Positions 7,004 through 15,166 of a stretch of DNA of 33,367 nt are shown one piece after another. Source of the DNA: a virus. Position numbers and translations under genes: made by a program. Position 1 is the first letter of the stretch. Every line of letters starts with the position of its first letter. The stretch covers positions 1 through 33,367 of the IMG/VR virus record IMGVR_UViG_3300029448_000191. The stretch is one strand, 5' to 3'. A model generated the notes under the pieces. It worked only from the letters and a program-made list of their open reading frames with translations, searched no databases and was not told where the DNA came from.

Positions 7004-8175
7004 TCTTGTCTATCCTCGTATGTGTTATTGCTGTAGATATCCCTTATATCTACATAAGTTTGATTCAAATAGCTATTGATATCAGTATCAATTATAACAG
7101 GTTGCTTGAATATCTCAGCATTGACCTGAGAATAACTTGATATCATATCATTCCTTTGCATGACCTTTGCTGTGATGAATTGTATTGCTTTTAACTGTTC
7201 ATCAACTGATTCTATCTTTTCAGCAACCTTAGTAGATATTTCTTCTACTGTAATTTCAACACTCCGACTGTTGTCTTGCTCTGCTTCTGCTTCGATAGTA
7301 TCTCCTGAACTTTGAGCCACTTCTGTATCTCTTTCTTCTTCTTCGATAGTTTCTGTTTCATTTGTATTTTCCATTGGTGATTCGACTATTTCTTCATACA
7401 CTTCTTCAACCTTTGGTTCTTCGACAACTTCTTCCTCGAACTTAACTTCTTCAGGTTTGAACACGATAGTTTCTTCTATAAATTCTTTTTCTTCAAGTTT
7501 GATTTCTTCTTCAAATTTGACTTCTTCTATTTTTATTTCTTCTTCAATGATATTTACCTTAACTTCTTCAAACTTATATTCTTCTATTTTTATCCCTTTT
7601 ACTTTCTCTACTGCTGTATTTATTTCTGTCTTTTGTAATGTCGATAATACAACAGGGTCATAATCTATAACTAATGTAGGATTTCTTAAATCAGCACCAT
7701 GATGATATGGTGAATTGCTGTTTTCATTGAAGGTATATCTAACTGTTATCTCATAATCTTCTTGACTATTATTGCCAATAGCAACTGAATCATTATGTGT
7801 ACAATAATAACAACCATCGTTGCTTATTGTTTTAGTTTGTGTAGTTACATTACCATTATCATCTACTAGAGTTTGTGTTATCTCTACGTTTTGTTCTATT
7901 CGATTCCAAAACCAAATATCTGCACCTGCTGTAGATGTAAAGCCATTGTTTATTATTCCTTTAGATAAACCTGCATCATTTTGTAAAGAGATACTGTTTT
8001 CTATATATTCTCCATCAACACCTGCAACGATAGAATTTCCATGATTATGGTCATTAGTTCCTGACCAACTATTAGCAAAGTTATTACCATCATAAAACTG
8101 CTGATTAAGGAGATTTTCTGTGGTGTCTGAACTTGCTATTATCGGTATTAGCAATAGTATCAAAATACTTCTCAT
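6988..8175 (-). CDS. Exported protein with Glu/Lys-rich repeat region
   Basis: This is a 395-aa protein with a signal peptide (MRSILILLLIPIIASS) and no lipobox cysteine. Residues about 20-175 form a Gly/Asn-rich beta domain (with FTSTAGADIWFWN and a CYYC pair). Residues about 180-275 consist of short degenerate EEVKFEEE/EEIKIEE repeats, followed by an acidic linker and a helical C-terminus. The N-terminal domain resembles one I recall in many marine phages as an uncharacterised exported protein. A good AGGAG ribosome-binding site at 8180-8190 supports this start, giving a 71-base overlap with the upstream gene. The role is unknown; envelope interaction, lysis or a virion fibre are possible. 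Confidence 0.7.
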   Translation of the reverse strand: MRSILILLLIPIIASSDTTENLLNQQFYDGNNFANSWSGTNDHNHGNSIVAGVDGEYIENSISLQNDAGLSKGIINNGFTSTAGADIWFWNRIEQNVEITQTLVDDNGNVTTQTKTISNDGCYYCTHNDSVAIGNNSQEDYEITVRYTFNENSNSPYHHGADLRNPTLVIDYDPVVLSTLQKTEINTAVEKVKGIKIEEYKFEEVKVNIIEEEIKIEEVKFEEEIKLEEKEFIEETIVFKPEEVKFEEEVVEEPKVEEVYEEIVESPMENTNETETIEEEERDTEVAQSSGDTIEAEAEQDNSRSVEITVEEISTKVAEKIESVDEQLKAIQFITAKVMQRNDMISSYSQVNAEIFKQPVIIDTDINSYLNQTYVDIRDIYSNNTYEDRQDWTSR

Positions 8176-8710
8176 TACCTAACTCCTGCCATCTTTTTTC
8201 TGCTTCTGCACCTATAAGACCATCAACAGGACATACTGTTCCTGCCATTTTCATACTGAGCCATACATCTTTGTCTTGGCACATTAAAGAAATAGATGCC
8301 ACTTTCATACCTAAAGCATTAAGTAGTTTAGCCTTTTTTCTTCTCTCACATTTTTCATCATGATAATAAGTACCCATAGATGTAGAAAATCCAATCACAG
8401 TCATTCCAATAGACAAGGGAATTACACAACTATCCTGACCATAAATAGACATTGAAGGTGATGTAGCACTATTTACAGCAGTTTCTTGATTGGTTGAGTT
8501 GCTTGTAGAATTTGTTGTGGAATTTGTAACCTGTCCTTGATAGGTGTTGTTAGTCGTTGCTTCATAACCTTGAATACTTGTATTGCTTCCTGATACATTA
8601 CTCTGAGTTGTTGTAGCCCCACTCGATGTAACATCTGCTACAGCATCTTCTATGGTATAAGCTAATCCTATAGTTATCATAATAATTAATGCTGAGTATA
8701 ATCTGTTCAT
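8105..8710 (-). CDS. Exported Ser/Thr/Asn-rich protein with conserved C-terminal domain
   Basis: This 201-aa protein has a hydrophobic signal (YSALIIMITIGLAYTIEDAVA), then a low-complexity stretch of T, N, S and Q (residues about 30-85). A conserved domain follows: DSCVIPLSIGMTVIGFSTS, a DEKCERRKKAK segment, LGMKVASISLMCQD, and a KMAGTVCPVDGLIG segment. Its four cysteines suggest disulfides outside the cytoplasm. I associate this pattern with a widespread, uncharacterised marine phage family found next to the gene at 6988-8175. It overlaps that gene in another frame, so the two are probably co-translated and may act together. Confidence 0.7.
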   Translation of the reverse strand: MNRLYSALIIMITIGLAYTIEDAVADVTSSGATTTQSNVSGSNTSIQGYEATTNNTYQGQVTNSTTNSTSNSTNQETAVNSATSPSMSIYGQDSCVIPLSIGMTVIGFSTSMGTYYHDEKCERRKKAKLLNALGMKVASISLMCQDKDVWLSMKMAGTVCPVDGLIGAEAEKRWQELGNEKYFDTIANTDNSKFRHHRKSP

Positions 8711-9144
8711 CTTCTAACTAAACTCCCACCAAAATAAAGACCTATGATACTAGACACCACATGAGTATCTAATGGTGTAATAACTAATCCTGACATTGGT
8801 TTCCATTGTGTCATATCTACATCAGTTGCAAATATCCACCAACCCTCTTGTATTGTTTCTGTGTAACCTACATAAATGGGTAGTGTTGGGTCTATGAATG
8901 GTGCTAACTTTGGTAATACTATAATTGCTAGTACACATAAAATTGCAATTATTCTTCTAGTATTTTTCGTGAACGAATCTGTAACTGTTCTTGCTTTATC
9001 AAATTGTTGTGATTGAAACTCTGCTCTTTGCATGAGCATCTTTTGTTGTTCTGCTTTATCTTTGGTTTTCTGAGCCATGATGGAAAGAACTCCACCAAGT
9101 ATTGTACTTATTAGCATGCTGATTAACTCGATTGGAAATCCCAT
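8707..9144 (-). CDS. Membrane protein, 145 aa (holin-like or membrane-associated)
   Basis: Three hydrophobic segments are visible: residues 4-22 (PIELISMLISTILGGVLSI), 66-84 (IIAILCVLAIIVLPKLAPF) and 126-140 (HVVSSIIGLYFGGSL). Between the first two lies a charged helix (QKTKDKAEQQKMLMQRAEF). Topology and position after the fibre gene fit a three-span holin-like protein, but the family is not firmly assigned. It begins 3 bases after the small coiled-coil gene and overlaps the next start by 4 bases. Confidence 0.65.
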   Translation of the reverse strand: MGFPIELISMLISTILGGVLSIMAQKTKDKAEQQKMLMQRAEFQSQQFDKARTVTDSFTKNTRRIIAILCVLAIIVLPKLAPFIDPTLPIYVGYTETIQEGWWIFATDVDMTQWKPMSGLVITPLDTHVVSSIIGLYFGGSLVRR

Positions 9145-9147
9145 GAG

Positions 9148-9324
9148 CTATTTCCAAACGTTATAAATTATTGCAAGAATACCACCTACCCATGCTAAAA
9201 ATCCAATTACCCCTTTGCTCTTGTTTATTACTGATGTTAAATCATCAACCTTAGATTCTACTTTATCCATACGACTACTTAATGCATCTATTTTTTCAGC
9301 AAGTTGTTCTAAGGTTACTTTCAT
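9148..9324 (-). CDS. Small coiled-coil plus single-span membrane protein, 58 aa
   Basis: The ATG at 9324 shares its A with the stop codon of the fibre gene (TAATG). Residues 3-33 form a coiled coil (LEQLAEKIDALSSRMDKVES). A membrane span follows (residues 37-55, including GVIGFLAWVGGILAIIYNV). This is the layout of XhlA/hemolysin-type lysis accessory proteins, though that family is defined mainly in Gram-positive phages. Being coupled to the fibre gene and followed by another membrane protein, it is plausibly part of a lysis or envelope cluster. Confidence 0.65.
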   Translation of the reverse strand: MKVTLEQLAEKIDALSSRMDKVESKVDDLTSVINKSKGVIGFLAWVGGILAIIYNVWK

Positions 9325-10658
9325 TAGTTACTCTCTAATGCTGTTATTCTTGTTTGTAAATCTTCTATAATAGTTTGTTGTTCTTGGCAAGTTTTAACTA
9401 GCAAAGGTACGAGTTTGCTTTGGTCAATTCCTTGATAATCAGGTACTGTTTCTGTGCCTGTTACAACTCCTTCATCATCAACAACATCTTGTACTTTTGT
9501 AGCATCTTTTGTTCCTGTTATTGCTTCAGGTACTATGCTTGATACTTCATGTGCAATAAAACCATCTACTGCTGTATTTGTTTCATCTATTATCCAATTA
9601 AATCTACATGGTTTCAGTTGTTTTAATCTTGTAGTTGCATCAAAAGAATAGTCTACATTTTCTTTCAATCTATAATCAGAAGATGTGTTGTAAGCAGTGC
9701 TACTTGCTGTAACAGAAATATTACCACCTGACGAGCCATCTTTATGGAAAACAATAGCAGTACCATCGCTTGATAATCTATTAAGTGCTAATTGTGGTAT
9801 ACCATTTGCTATTAATTCTAATGCGCCATTTTTAGCACCTGTATCATTAAATGTTCCACCAGCAGTACCAAAATCATTAGTTGTTTTTCCAAATAATATT
9901 TCACCTGTTCCATTAATTCTAAGTTTTTCACTTAATGTACCACCACCTGTAACCAAAAATAATATTCTTCCATCTTCTGTTGTATTAGTTACATCAGCAG
10001 ATATACCTCTTATTTGTGAATAAGTGGTTTTTGTACCACCACTATCATTTCCTGCAAAACTAATAAATGATGTGATGTCGTTATCAGCAGGTGATGCTGA
10101 ATTTTGATATAGTGTCAAATCTGCCCCAAGTGTATTATCTGATGTAGTTTGTATTTCAAAATTATTTGCACCACCTGTTTGTGTTGATGTGACTTTACCT
10201 GTAGATGAAATACTAAGTCTATCAGTACCACCTATTTTAATATCTACTTGGTCATCGGTATCTGCTGTAATAGAAGTATCACCATCAGAATCCAATATTA
10301 ATTCATTACCATCTACATCTAATGTGCTTGATGTTGTTAATGCACCACTACTTCCAACAGTTAATGCATCTGTTCCATCGGAATATTCAATCAATGTTGT
10401 TCTAACTGAATCTGATTTAAAATATTCTACTGTGTCATTCGATTGGTCTAATTCTGCAATCGTAATATAAGCATCGTTATCTTCATTTCTTATCTGTAAT
10501 AAATTAGATGATGTGTTGTAAAAAAGCTGATTCGCATAAGTTGTACTTGGAGCAGAAGTTCCTGATGATGTACTTGCCAATGCTTGTAATGCACTGTTGA
10601 TATCTGACCTTGTATTAGGGAAAGTCTGATTAGCAATAGACATATCATTTTGTGACAT
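9324..10658 (-). CDS. Tail fibre/spike with C-terminal intramolecular chaperone (peptidase S74)
   Basis: In this 444-aa protein, residues about 60-320 are low-complexity beta repeats rich in S, T, D and G (for example ELILDSDGDTSITADT), typical of trimeric fibres. SSDYRLKENVDYSFD followed by LKQLKPCRFNW, FIAHEVSSIVPEAITG and a terminal helix (KTCQEQQTIIEDLQTRITAL) is the S74 auto-cleaving chaperone. It trimerises the fibre and cuts itself off at the serine preceding DYRLKEN. It probably sits at the tail tip and contacts the host surface. AGGAG precedes the ATG. It follows the tip attachment protein gene by 41 bases. Confidence 0.9.
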   Translation of the reverse strand: MSQNDMSIANQTFPNTRSDINSALQALASTSSGTSAPSTTYANQLFYNTSSNLLQIRNEDNDAYITIAELDQSNDTVEYFKSDSVRTTLIEYSDGTDALTVGSSGALTTSSTLDVDGNELILDSDGDTSITADTDDQVDIKIGGTDRLSISSTGKVTSTQTGGANNFEIQTTSDNTLGADLTLYQNSASPADNDITSFISFAGNDSGGTKTTYSQIRGISADVTNTTEDGRILFLVTGGGTLSEKLRINGTGEILFGKTTNDFGTAGGTFNDTGAKNGALELIANGIPQLALNRLSSDGTAIVFHKDGSSGGNISVTASSTAYNTSSDYRLKENVDYSFDATTRLKQLKPCRFNWIIDETNTAVDGFIAHEVSSIVPEAITGTKDATKVQDVVDDEGVVTGTETVPDYQGIDQSKLVPLLVKTCQEQQTIIEDLQTRITALESN

Positions 10659-10699
10659 AAAAAACTCCTGTTAAAATTTACTTAAATATAGCATAAGAT

Positions 10700-13648
10700 T
10701 TATGCTGATTCTACATAACCATAACCTTTTGCTATATAGGAAAAATCTTTCGATACACCTGAACCTGTACCACTTCCTTGATAGAAGTTGATTGTAAAAC
10801 CTGTAGCTGATTTGCTACTTATCACATAATGTTGATTTTGGTCTAAGTCATCTACTTCTATACCGAGACCTTGTAATGATTTAAAAGCAGGCGAGAATGT
10901 GACTACTTTAGCTCCTGTACCTGATGTAATACTATCTTCTGCGATGGTTCTATCAGGCATATCGACTGTTGCTGACAATTCGTAAATAGCAGGTGTCGCA
11001 GTCTGATTTGAACTTGTTAAATTAACTCTTAGCTTAATATATCTAGCTTTATAATCACCTAATATATAACTTCGATAATCTGTATAAGTAGAATTATCAT
11101 CAGATGTAGATATCAATAACTGTACATTTACATCATTAAACTCATCGTAAGAACCATCAAATAATCCACCTCTGTCATCAAAATTTCCTAAGAAACTGTC
11201 AAACAACGATGTCTCATCGAATCTATTGTATTTACAAGTAAAGGTTACACGACTGTTATATATAGCACCTAAATCTATTGTTGGAAAATCATAAAAACCA
11301 TCTGTGTTATAAGCTGTTGTTCCACCATCATCGAAGTTACCTGTTTGGTCATCAAAGTTTCCTGTAGCACTGTCAAACAACTCGCCAAGTTTTATTTGTA
11401 GAAAATTTGTACCATCTCTTGTTACAACCTGTGTTTCAGTTTTTGTTCCTGCAAAACCTGTGCTTTCTGTTTGTGTAGCTACTACATTAAAATCTCTTGT
11501 TATTGAATTAAGTATAATAATTGTTTTTGCTGATGTCAGACTTTCTAAACCAAGAACATCTACAGCTTTTATCATGTAAGTTCCTGTCTGTGCAGGAAGT
11601 ACGACTGTGTTTGCAGGTTTGGATACTTTTTGTGCAACTATCAATCCCTCAGAAAATTTCTGATTAGATGTCAGAGGTGTATGTCTTACAACATAATGCG
11701 ATAAATCTAAATCACTTACAGGTGTCCATGACAAAGCAACGACATCCCCAACTATATTGCTCGAAAAATTAGTTACATCAGAAGGTGATGCTGTCTTACC
11801 AATAACCTCATGAGTAGTAGTGGTAAATGAGCTGTGAACATTAAAAGCATTTATTGACCTTGCACGAACATTATATATTGCTCCATCTTCTGCATTGACT
11901 AACTCGAATATATTACCTTTACTTCTCCCTAAAGTTATAAACTCACTTCCTGCTTCGTTGGTGTTTTGTGCTTCTACTTCAAATTCATTTGTCGTTCCCT
12001 GATTACTAGAACACACCACCTTCATAACTGTAATTGGTGTCTCTGCATAAATTCTTAATTCATCAGTTACAACAATAGCAGGTGGTGATACATCTTCTGC
12101 ACTTGGTAAAGTTGTATTATCTAATACAAATTCAGATTCTTCAGCGTTCCAATCATAAACTGATGATGATGTTTCTTTTAAAATAACATCAATACCTAAC
12201 ACCTCTGTATTCATGACCCATTCAGCTACTTCAAACTGTTTATTAGAAAATCCAAATCTTGCATTAGTAATATTTACAGTATCTCCTACTTGCAGTTTGA
12301 ATGCTTTCATATTCAATGTGGTAGTTAATACCATCTGTTGTCTGTTCTTAAATAAAGAAACTTTTGCAATCCTTTGTGCTGTTGCACTAGATGAAGTAAA
12401 TGGTAAGTCTACATCTGATGTAATTGTCTCACCATCTTCTGTAACAAATGTTGAGCTTGTTACAGCAGGATAATCGGTTGGTTGGAAATTAGTTTCTGCA
12501 CCTGTGAAGATGCCTTTTACTGTATTGTGTAATGACTTTCTTGATTGTTTTGAGTTTATATTTATACCTGATATAAAATCATCTTCATCAAAAGATGCCA
12601 CAGGAGATACATACTGACCACCTTTAAGAATAAACTTGCCATTAGAATATGAAAGCACACCTAAACATGATGTAAGCATATCTTCTAATATTTGCATTGG
12701 TGCTATATCGGAATAAACAATACCATTACATGTATATCTTTTTTCAGTTCCACCACCTACTTTAGTGACATTCTCATCACAAAGATTAGCCATTGTAGTG
12801 AATGATGCTGTATCAATATTATCTCTGCTTATTCCTAAACCTAATCTTGTATCTGTTAAATAATCATAAATACATAAAGCAGGGTTACTTGAAAATGCTG
12901 TAGAATTATCTCTAAAATCAAAAAGTTTTTTACCTTTTATTTCAGCACTTATGTTAGGTATTCCATTAGGGAACATATCAGCATCATAATCCATTTGTAT
13001 ATAAAGATATGCAATTCCTCTTAGTCTATGTTCTGTTGTCCACTTGCTTACTTGGTCTATTAAATCATGGTCAGCTAACTGTGTATCAGCTCCTAAATGT
13101 TCCTTTATTTCTACTGCTTGTCTTGTATAAATAATATCTAGAGGCAATCCTTCAAAGTCAGATTGTTTATCATATTTATCAGGAGAAGTTGGTCTTTGTC
13201 TTGCTAACCCATCTGAATCGTTATTTATAGTAGTTAATGTTAATGGCTCATCATTAAAATATATTGTATCAAATGACTGTATTTCATGAGATGCCACTTG
13301 TACAATAATGTGCAATCTTTTATTGTTATCTGTTGTTTCCATAAACAAGATACCACCTGACTTTTTAGTAGAGCCATAAACTGTCTCTCTTGATATGATA
13401 GGTTGTCTTATCATCAAACTTCTATTAGCAGTTTGTGATGAATAAGATTGTTGTTGCAGAGATGAATTTCTCGACCTAGTAGGTGGTGCTAAAGCATTGG
13501 CTATTACTCCTGCTCCGACTGTTAAGGCAACTCGTGTAGCTATGGTTGCCATTGTTCCAAATTTATATGCAGTTGCTATTACACCTGCAAAATGTCCTGC
13601 TGTAACCATTACAGCTACTCTTACGATATCTCCTACTGAACCACCCAT
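10700..13648 (-). CDS. Tail tip attachment / central fibre protein (gpJ-like)
   Basis: This is a 982-aa protein. The N-terminus is an alanine/valine-rich hydrophobic stretch (residues 5-50) that may insert into a membrane or pack in the tip. SRETVYGSTKKSGGILF (around residue 89), then IVQVASHEIQSFDTIYFNDE and beta-rich hub domains match the gpJ/phage tip family. One fibronectin III-like domain lies near 630-705 (VVALSWTPVSDLDLSHYVV). Near 760-830 come acidic repeats with GNFDD motifs, including GNFDDQTGNFDDGG and GNFDDRGGLFDG. The protein is likely the receptor-contact hub. Its start shares a base with the acyltransferase-like gene's stop (TAATG), so the two are translationally coupled. Confidence 0.85.
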   Translation of the reverse strand: MGGSVGDIVRVAVMVTAGHFAGVIATAYKFGTMATIATRVALTVGAGVIANALAPPTRSRNSSLQQQSYSSQTANRSLMIRQPIISRETVYGSTKKSGGILFMETTDNNKRLHIIVQVASHEIQSFDTIYFNDEPLTLTTINNDSDGLARQRPTSPDKYDKQSDFEGLPLDIIYTRQAVEIKEHLGADTQLADHDLIDQVSKWTTEHRLRGIAYLYIQMDYDADMFPNGIPNISAEIKGKKLFDFRDNSTAFSSNPALCIYDYLTDTRLGLGISRDNIDTASFTTMANLCDENVTKVGGGTEKRYTCNGIVYSDIAPMQILEDMLTSCLGVLSYSNGKFILKGGQYVSPVASFDEDDFISGININSKQSRKSLHNTVKGIFTGAETNFQPTDYPAVTSSTFVTEDGETITSDVDLPFTSSSATAQRIAKVSLFKNRQQMVLTTTLNMKAFKLQVGDTVNITNARFGFSNKQFEVAEWVMNTEVLGIDVILKETSSSVYDWNAEESEFVLDNTTLPSAEDVSPPAIVVTDELRIYAETPITVMKVVCSSNQGTTNEFEVEAQNTNEAGSEFITLGRSKGNIFELVNAEDGAIYNVRARSINAFNVHSSFTTTTHEVIGKTASPSDVTNFSSNIVGDVVALSWTPVSDLDLSHYVVRHTPLTSNQKFSEGLIVAQKVSKPANTVVLPAQTGTYMIKAVDVLGLESLTSAKTIIILNSITRDFNVVATQTESTGFAGTKTETQVVTRDGTNFLQIKLGELFDSATGNFDDQTGNFDDGGTTAYNTDGFYDFPTIDLGAIYNSRVTFTCKYNRFDETSLFDSFLGNFDDRGGLFDGSYDEFNDVNVQLLISTSDDNSTYTDYRSYILGDYKARYIKLRVNLTSSNQTATPAIYELSATVDMPDRTIAEDSITSGTGAKVVTFSPAFKSLQGLGIEVDDLDQNQHYVISSKSATGFTINFYQGSGTGSGVSKDFSYIAKGYGYVESA

Positions 13649-14076
13649 TATCTATAACACTCCTTTGTTACTGATGATGATACTCTGTATTTATTCCAAT
13701 TATCATCTATTCTTAAATAATTAACTCTTTTGCCTGAGCCTAGTAAACTTCTAAAATATTGGTTAGTCCATTTCACCATATTCCTTGAATCATTTAATGA
13801 TAGCAAGTCTACCAACCAAACTCTATTGCCACAGTTCCAATTATTGACTTCTCCTGAAATCTTGAAATGTTCTTCGTTTTCTTTATTCAGGAAACACCAA
13901 CAAAGAAATGCTGATGGTTTATTGTTTTTATAAAATATTTTGTATTGGTTTAAGTTAAATGGTTGTAATAGGTAATTAAATAATTCTTCTTGTGTGTGTT
14001 CTTTATACTTATCAAATGACTTGTAAATGCTTATAACATTACTTATTTCGTTAAATCTTTTTTCTAATGGATTCAT
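13648..14076 (-). CDS. HlyC-like (RTX toxin-activating) lysine acyltransferase homologue
   Basis: This 142-aa protein aligns by eye with E. coli HlyC. H27 sits in a KEHTQEELFNYLLQPFNLNQ segment, as HlyC His23 does. NKPSAFLCWCFLNKENEEH corresponds to the conserved P-x-A-x-CSWA block. NWNCGNRVWLVDLLS contains the W-x-x-G-x-x-W-x-x-D core, with D90 at the place of HlyC Asp92. HlyC transfers fatty acyl groups from acyl-ACP to lysines of RTX toxins. Here the gene lies between two tail genes and is coupled to the tip protein gene, so a tail protein may be the substrate. That last step is inference. It is slightly shorter than HlyC (about 170 aa). Confidence 0.72.
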   Translation of the reverse strand: MNPLEKRFNEISNVISIYKSFDKYKEHTQEELFNYLLQPFNLNQYKIFYKNNKPSAFLCWCFLNKENEEHFKISGEVNNWNCGNRVWLVDLLSLNDSRNMVKWTNQYFRSLLGSGKRVNYLRIDDNWNKYRVSSSVTKECYR

Positions 14077-14082
14077 ATTGCA

Positions 14083-14655
14083 TTAGTTAGAGCCACCACC
14101 CCATACTACATTTTTATCTTGTAAGTCATCTATAAATTCTAATCCTTTATCACCTGCAAATAGATTCTTTTGGTCTTGGTCTGTGTATCTTCTATCTACT
14201 GCTTTTTCTAGGGTTATTAATTTATTTTCTACAGTTATTGTAAACTCTGCTGTTTCACCATCTTCTCTGATTGTCATGGTGTCTAAGAATCCTTCAAAGA
14301 TTTGATATGGTGTATCAACTACTACAGTTTGATTGTCTGTCGTTGTAAGGACACCAAAATATACTTTGACTACAGTACCTTGAACATCTTCTGTAAGTGC
14401 TGATGAAATAAGACTAGATTCCATACCTGATAAAGTAATGTTCAAACCTGTTGCTCTTATGTCTGCTGTCTCATTGACTTGTGACATCTTTAAAAGATTC
14501 CCACTACCAAAATAAGAATTACCATCTACTGATATTGTGCTATATCCTGTCCATAATCTAAGTGGTGTCGTGAACTCTACAGATACAGCATAGAATGGCT
14601 CTAGTTGTGTGCTATCTAATTGTGCCTGAAAGTCTGTGCCAATAGAACGAGCCAT
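14083..14655 (-). CDS. Tail protein, DUF2163-like hub domain
   Basis: This 190-aa protein begins MARSIGTDFQAQLDS. It contains EFTTPLRLWTGYSTISVDG, then SGNLLKMSQVNETADIRATG, LSGMESSLIS, VYFGVLTT and FEGFLDTMTIRE, ending VDRRYTDQDQKNLF. This is the layout of DUF2163-type hub proteins of siphophages and gene transfer agents (Rhodobacter GTA gp13-like N-terminal half). The second half of that family is absent, so the protein is about half the usual length. It precedes the acyltransferase-like and tip genes and likely belongs to the tail tip. Confidence 0.72.
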   Translation of the reverse strand: MARSIGTDFQAQLDSTQLEPFYAVSVEFTTPLRLWTGYSTISVDGNSYFGSGNLLKMSQVNETADIRATGLNITLSGMESSLISSALTEDVQGTVVKVYFGVLTTTDNQTVVVDTPYQIFEGFLDTMTIREDGETAEFTITVENKLITLEKAVDRRYTDQDQKNLFAGDKGLEFIDDLQDKNVVWGGGSN

Positions 14656-14661
14656 ATCTTA

Positions 14662-14901
14662 TTACTTCTTAACTGCTTTCTTTTTCTTTGGTTTTGCTTC
14701 TGTTTTCTTTTTAGTAACTTTCTTTTCTTCAGGTTCTACAGTTTTAATTTCCATAGCTTGTCCTTCAGCTACAAATACTTTAGCTAAGTCTTGTTGCCAC
14801 TTAGCACTACATTCGACCTGTTCATCTTTTTTATAAATCTTTGTAGCATTACCACTTTCGTTTGCAGTACCACATGAATCTATTAACATTTTAATCTTCA
14901 T
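14662..14901 (-). CDS. Small protein with lysine-rich tail, unknown
   Basis: This is a 79-aa protein. The first 55 residues form a small domain (MKIKMLIDSCGTANESG, then YKKDEQVECSAKWQQDLAK). The C-terminal 24 residues are nearly all K, E, T, P and A, ending KPKKKKAVKK, resembling a nucleic-acid-binding or disordered tail. It overlaps the upstream gene by 4 bases and lies 6 bases from the tail hub gene. The N-terminal part looks like a small capsid-associated or head-tail domain often found near capsid genes; no firm family. Confidence 0.6.
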   Translation of the reverse strand: MKIKMLIDSCGTANESGNATKIYKKDEQVECSAKWQQDLAKVFVAEGQAMEIKTVEPEEKKVTKKKTEAKPKKKKAVKK

Positions 14902-15101
14902 TTATTTACCTCTAATTCATACATTTTTTCTACAACTTGTTCCCAAGAAATAGGTTCTGATTTCCATATGATACCACCATACAAGAAGTCAATACGATTC
15001 TCTAACCCACCTTTAATGCTAAATTTAGCCTTTGGGTCAATCTTGTAGATAGCTTTAATTATAGCTAACTCTCTTTCAGTATATGCTGTACTCACAGTCA
15101 T
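14898..15101 (-). CDS. Small hypothetical protein, 67 aa
   Basis: The chosen start, ATG at 15101, has GAGG seven bases upstream. A longer in-frame version would begin at a GTG inside a strong hairpin (15116-15147) and is less likely. The protein reads MTVSTAYTERELAIIKAIYK and ends WEQVVEKMYELEVNK, a helix-beta-helix-like small domain without a known family. It overlaps the next gene by 4 bases. Its role is unknown; the position suggests head or tail assembly. Confidence 0.6.
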   Translation of the reverse strand: MTVSTAYTERELAIIKAIYKIDPKAKFSIKGGLENRIDFLYGGIIWKSEPISWEQVVEKMYELEVNK

Positions 15102-15115
15102 AGTATACCTCAATC

Positions 15116-15147
15116 GGTGGGTAGACCGAATGATAAATCTACCCACC
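15116..15147 (-). promoter_or_regulatory. Intergenic hairpin between capsid-region genes
   Basis: GGTGGGTAGA (15116-15125) pairs perfectly with TCTACCCACC (15138-15147) around a 12-base loop. On the transcribed minus strand no T-run follows, and GATTGAGG leading into the ribosome-binding site does. It is therefore more likely a processing, stabilising or translation-modulating structure than a terminator. It shares TTCGGTCTACC with the hairpin at 30594-30629. Confidence 0.65.
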
Positions 15148-15166
15148 TAGTCTATTTATAGACTAA

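Noticed and set aside
7457-7663. Ser/Ile-rich rightward frame over the Glu-rich repeat
   Set aside because: It is the antisense of GAA/GAG-rich codons and not a credible protein.
15102-15146. GTG start for the 67-aa gene
   Set aside because: It would put the first codons inside a perfect 10-bp hairpin, while ATG 15101 has GAGG at good spacing.
15116-15147. Hairpin as a rho-independent terminator
   Set aside because: No T-run follows on either strand.
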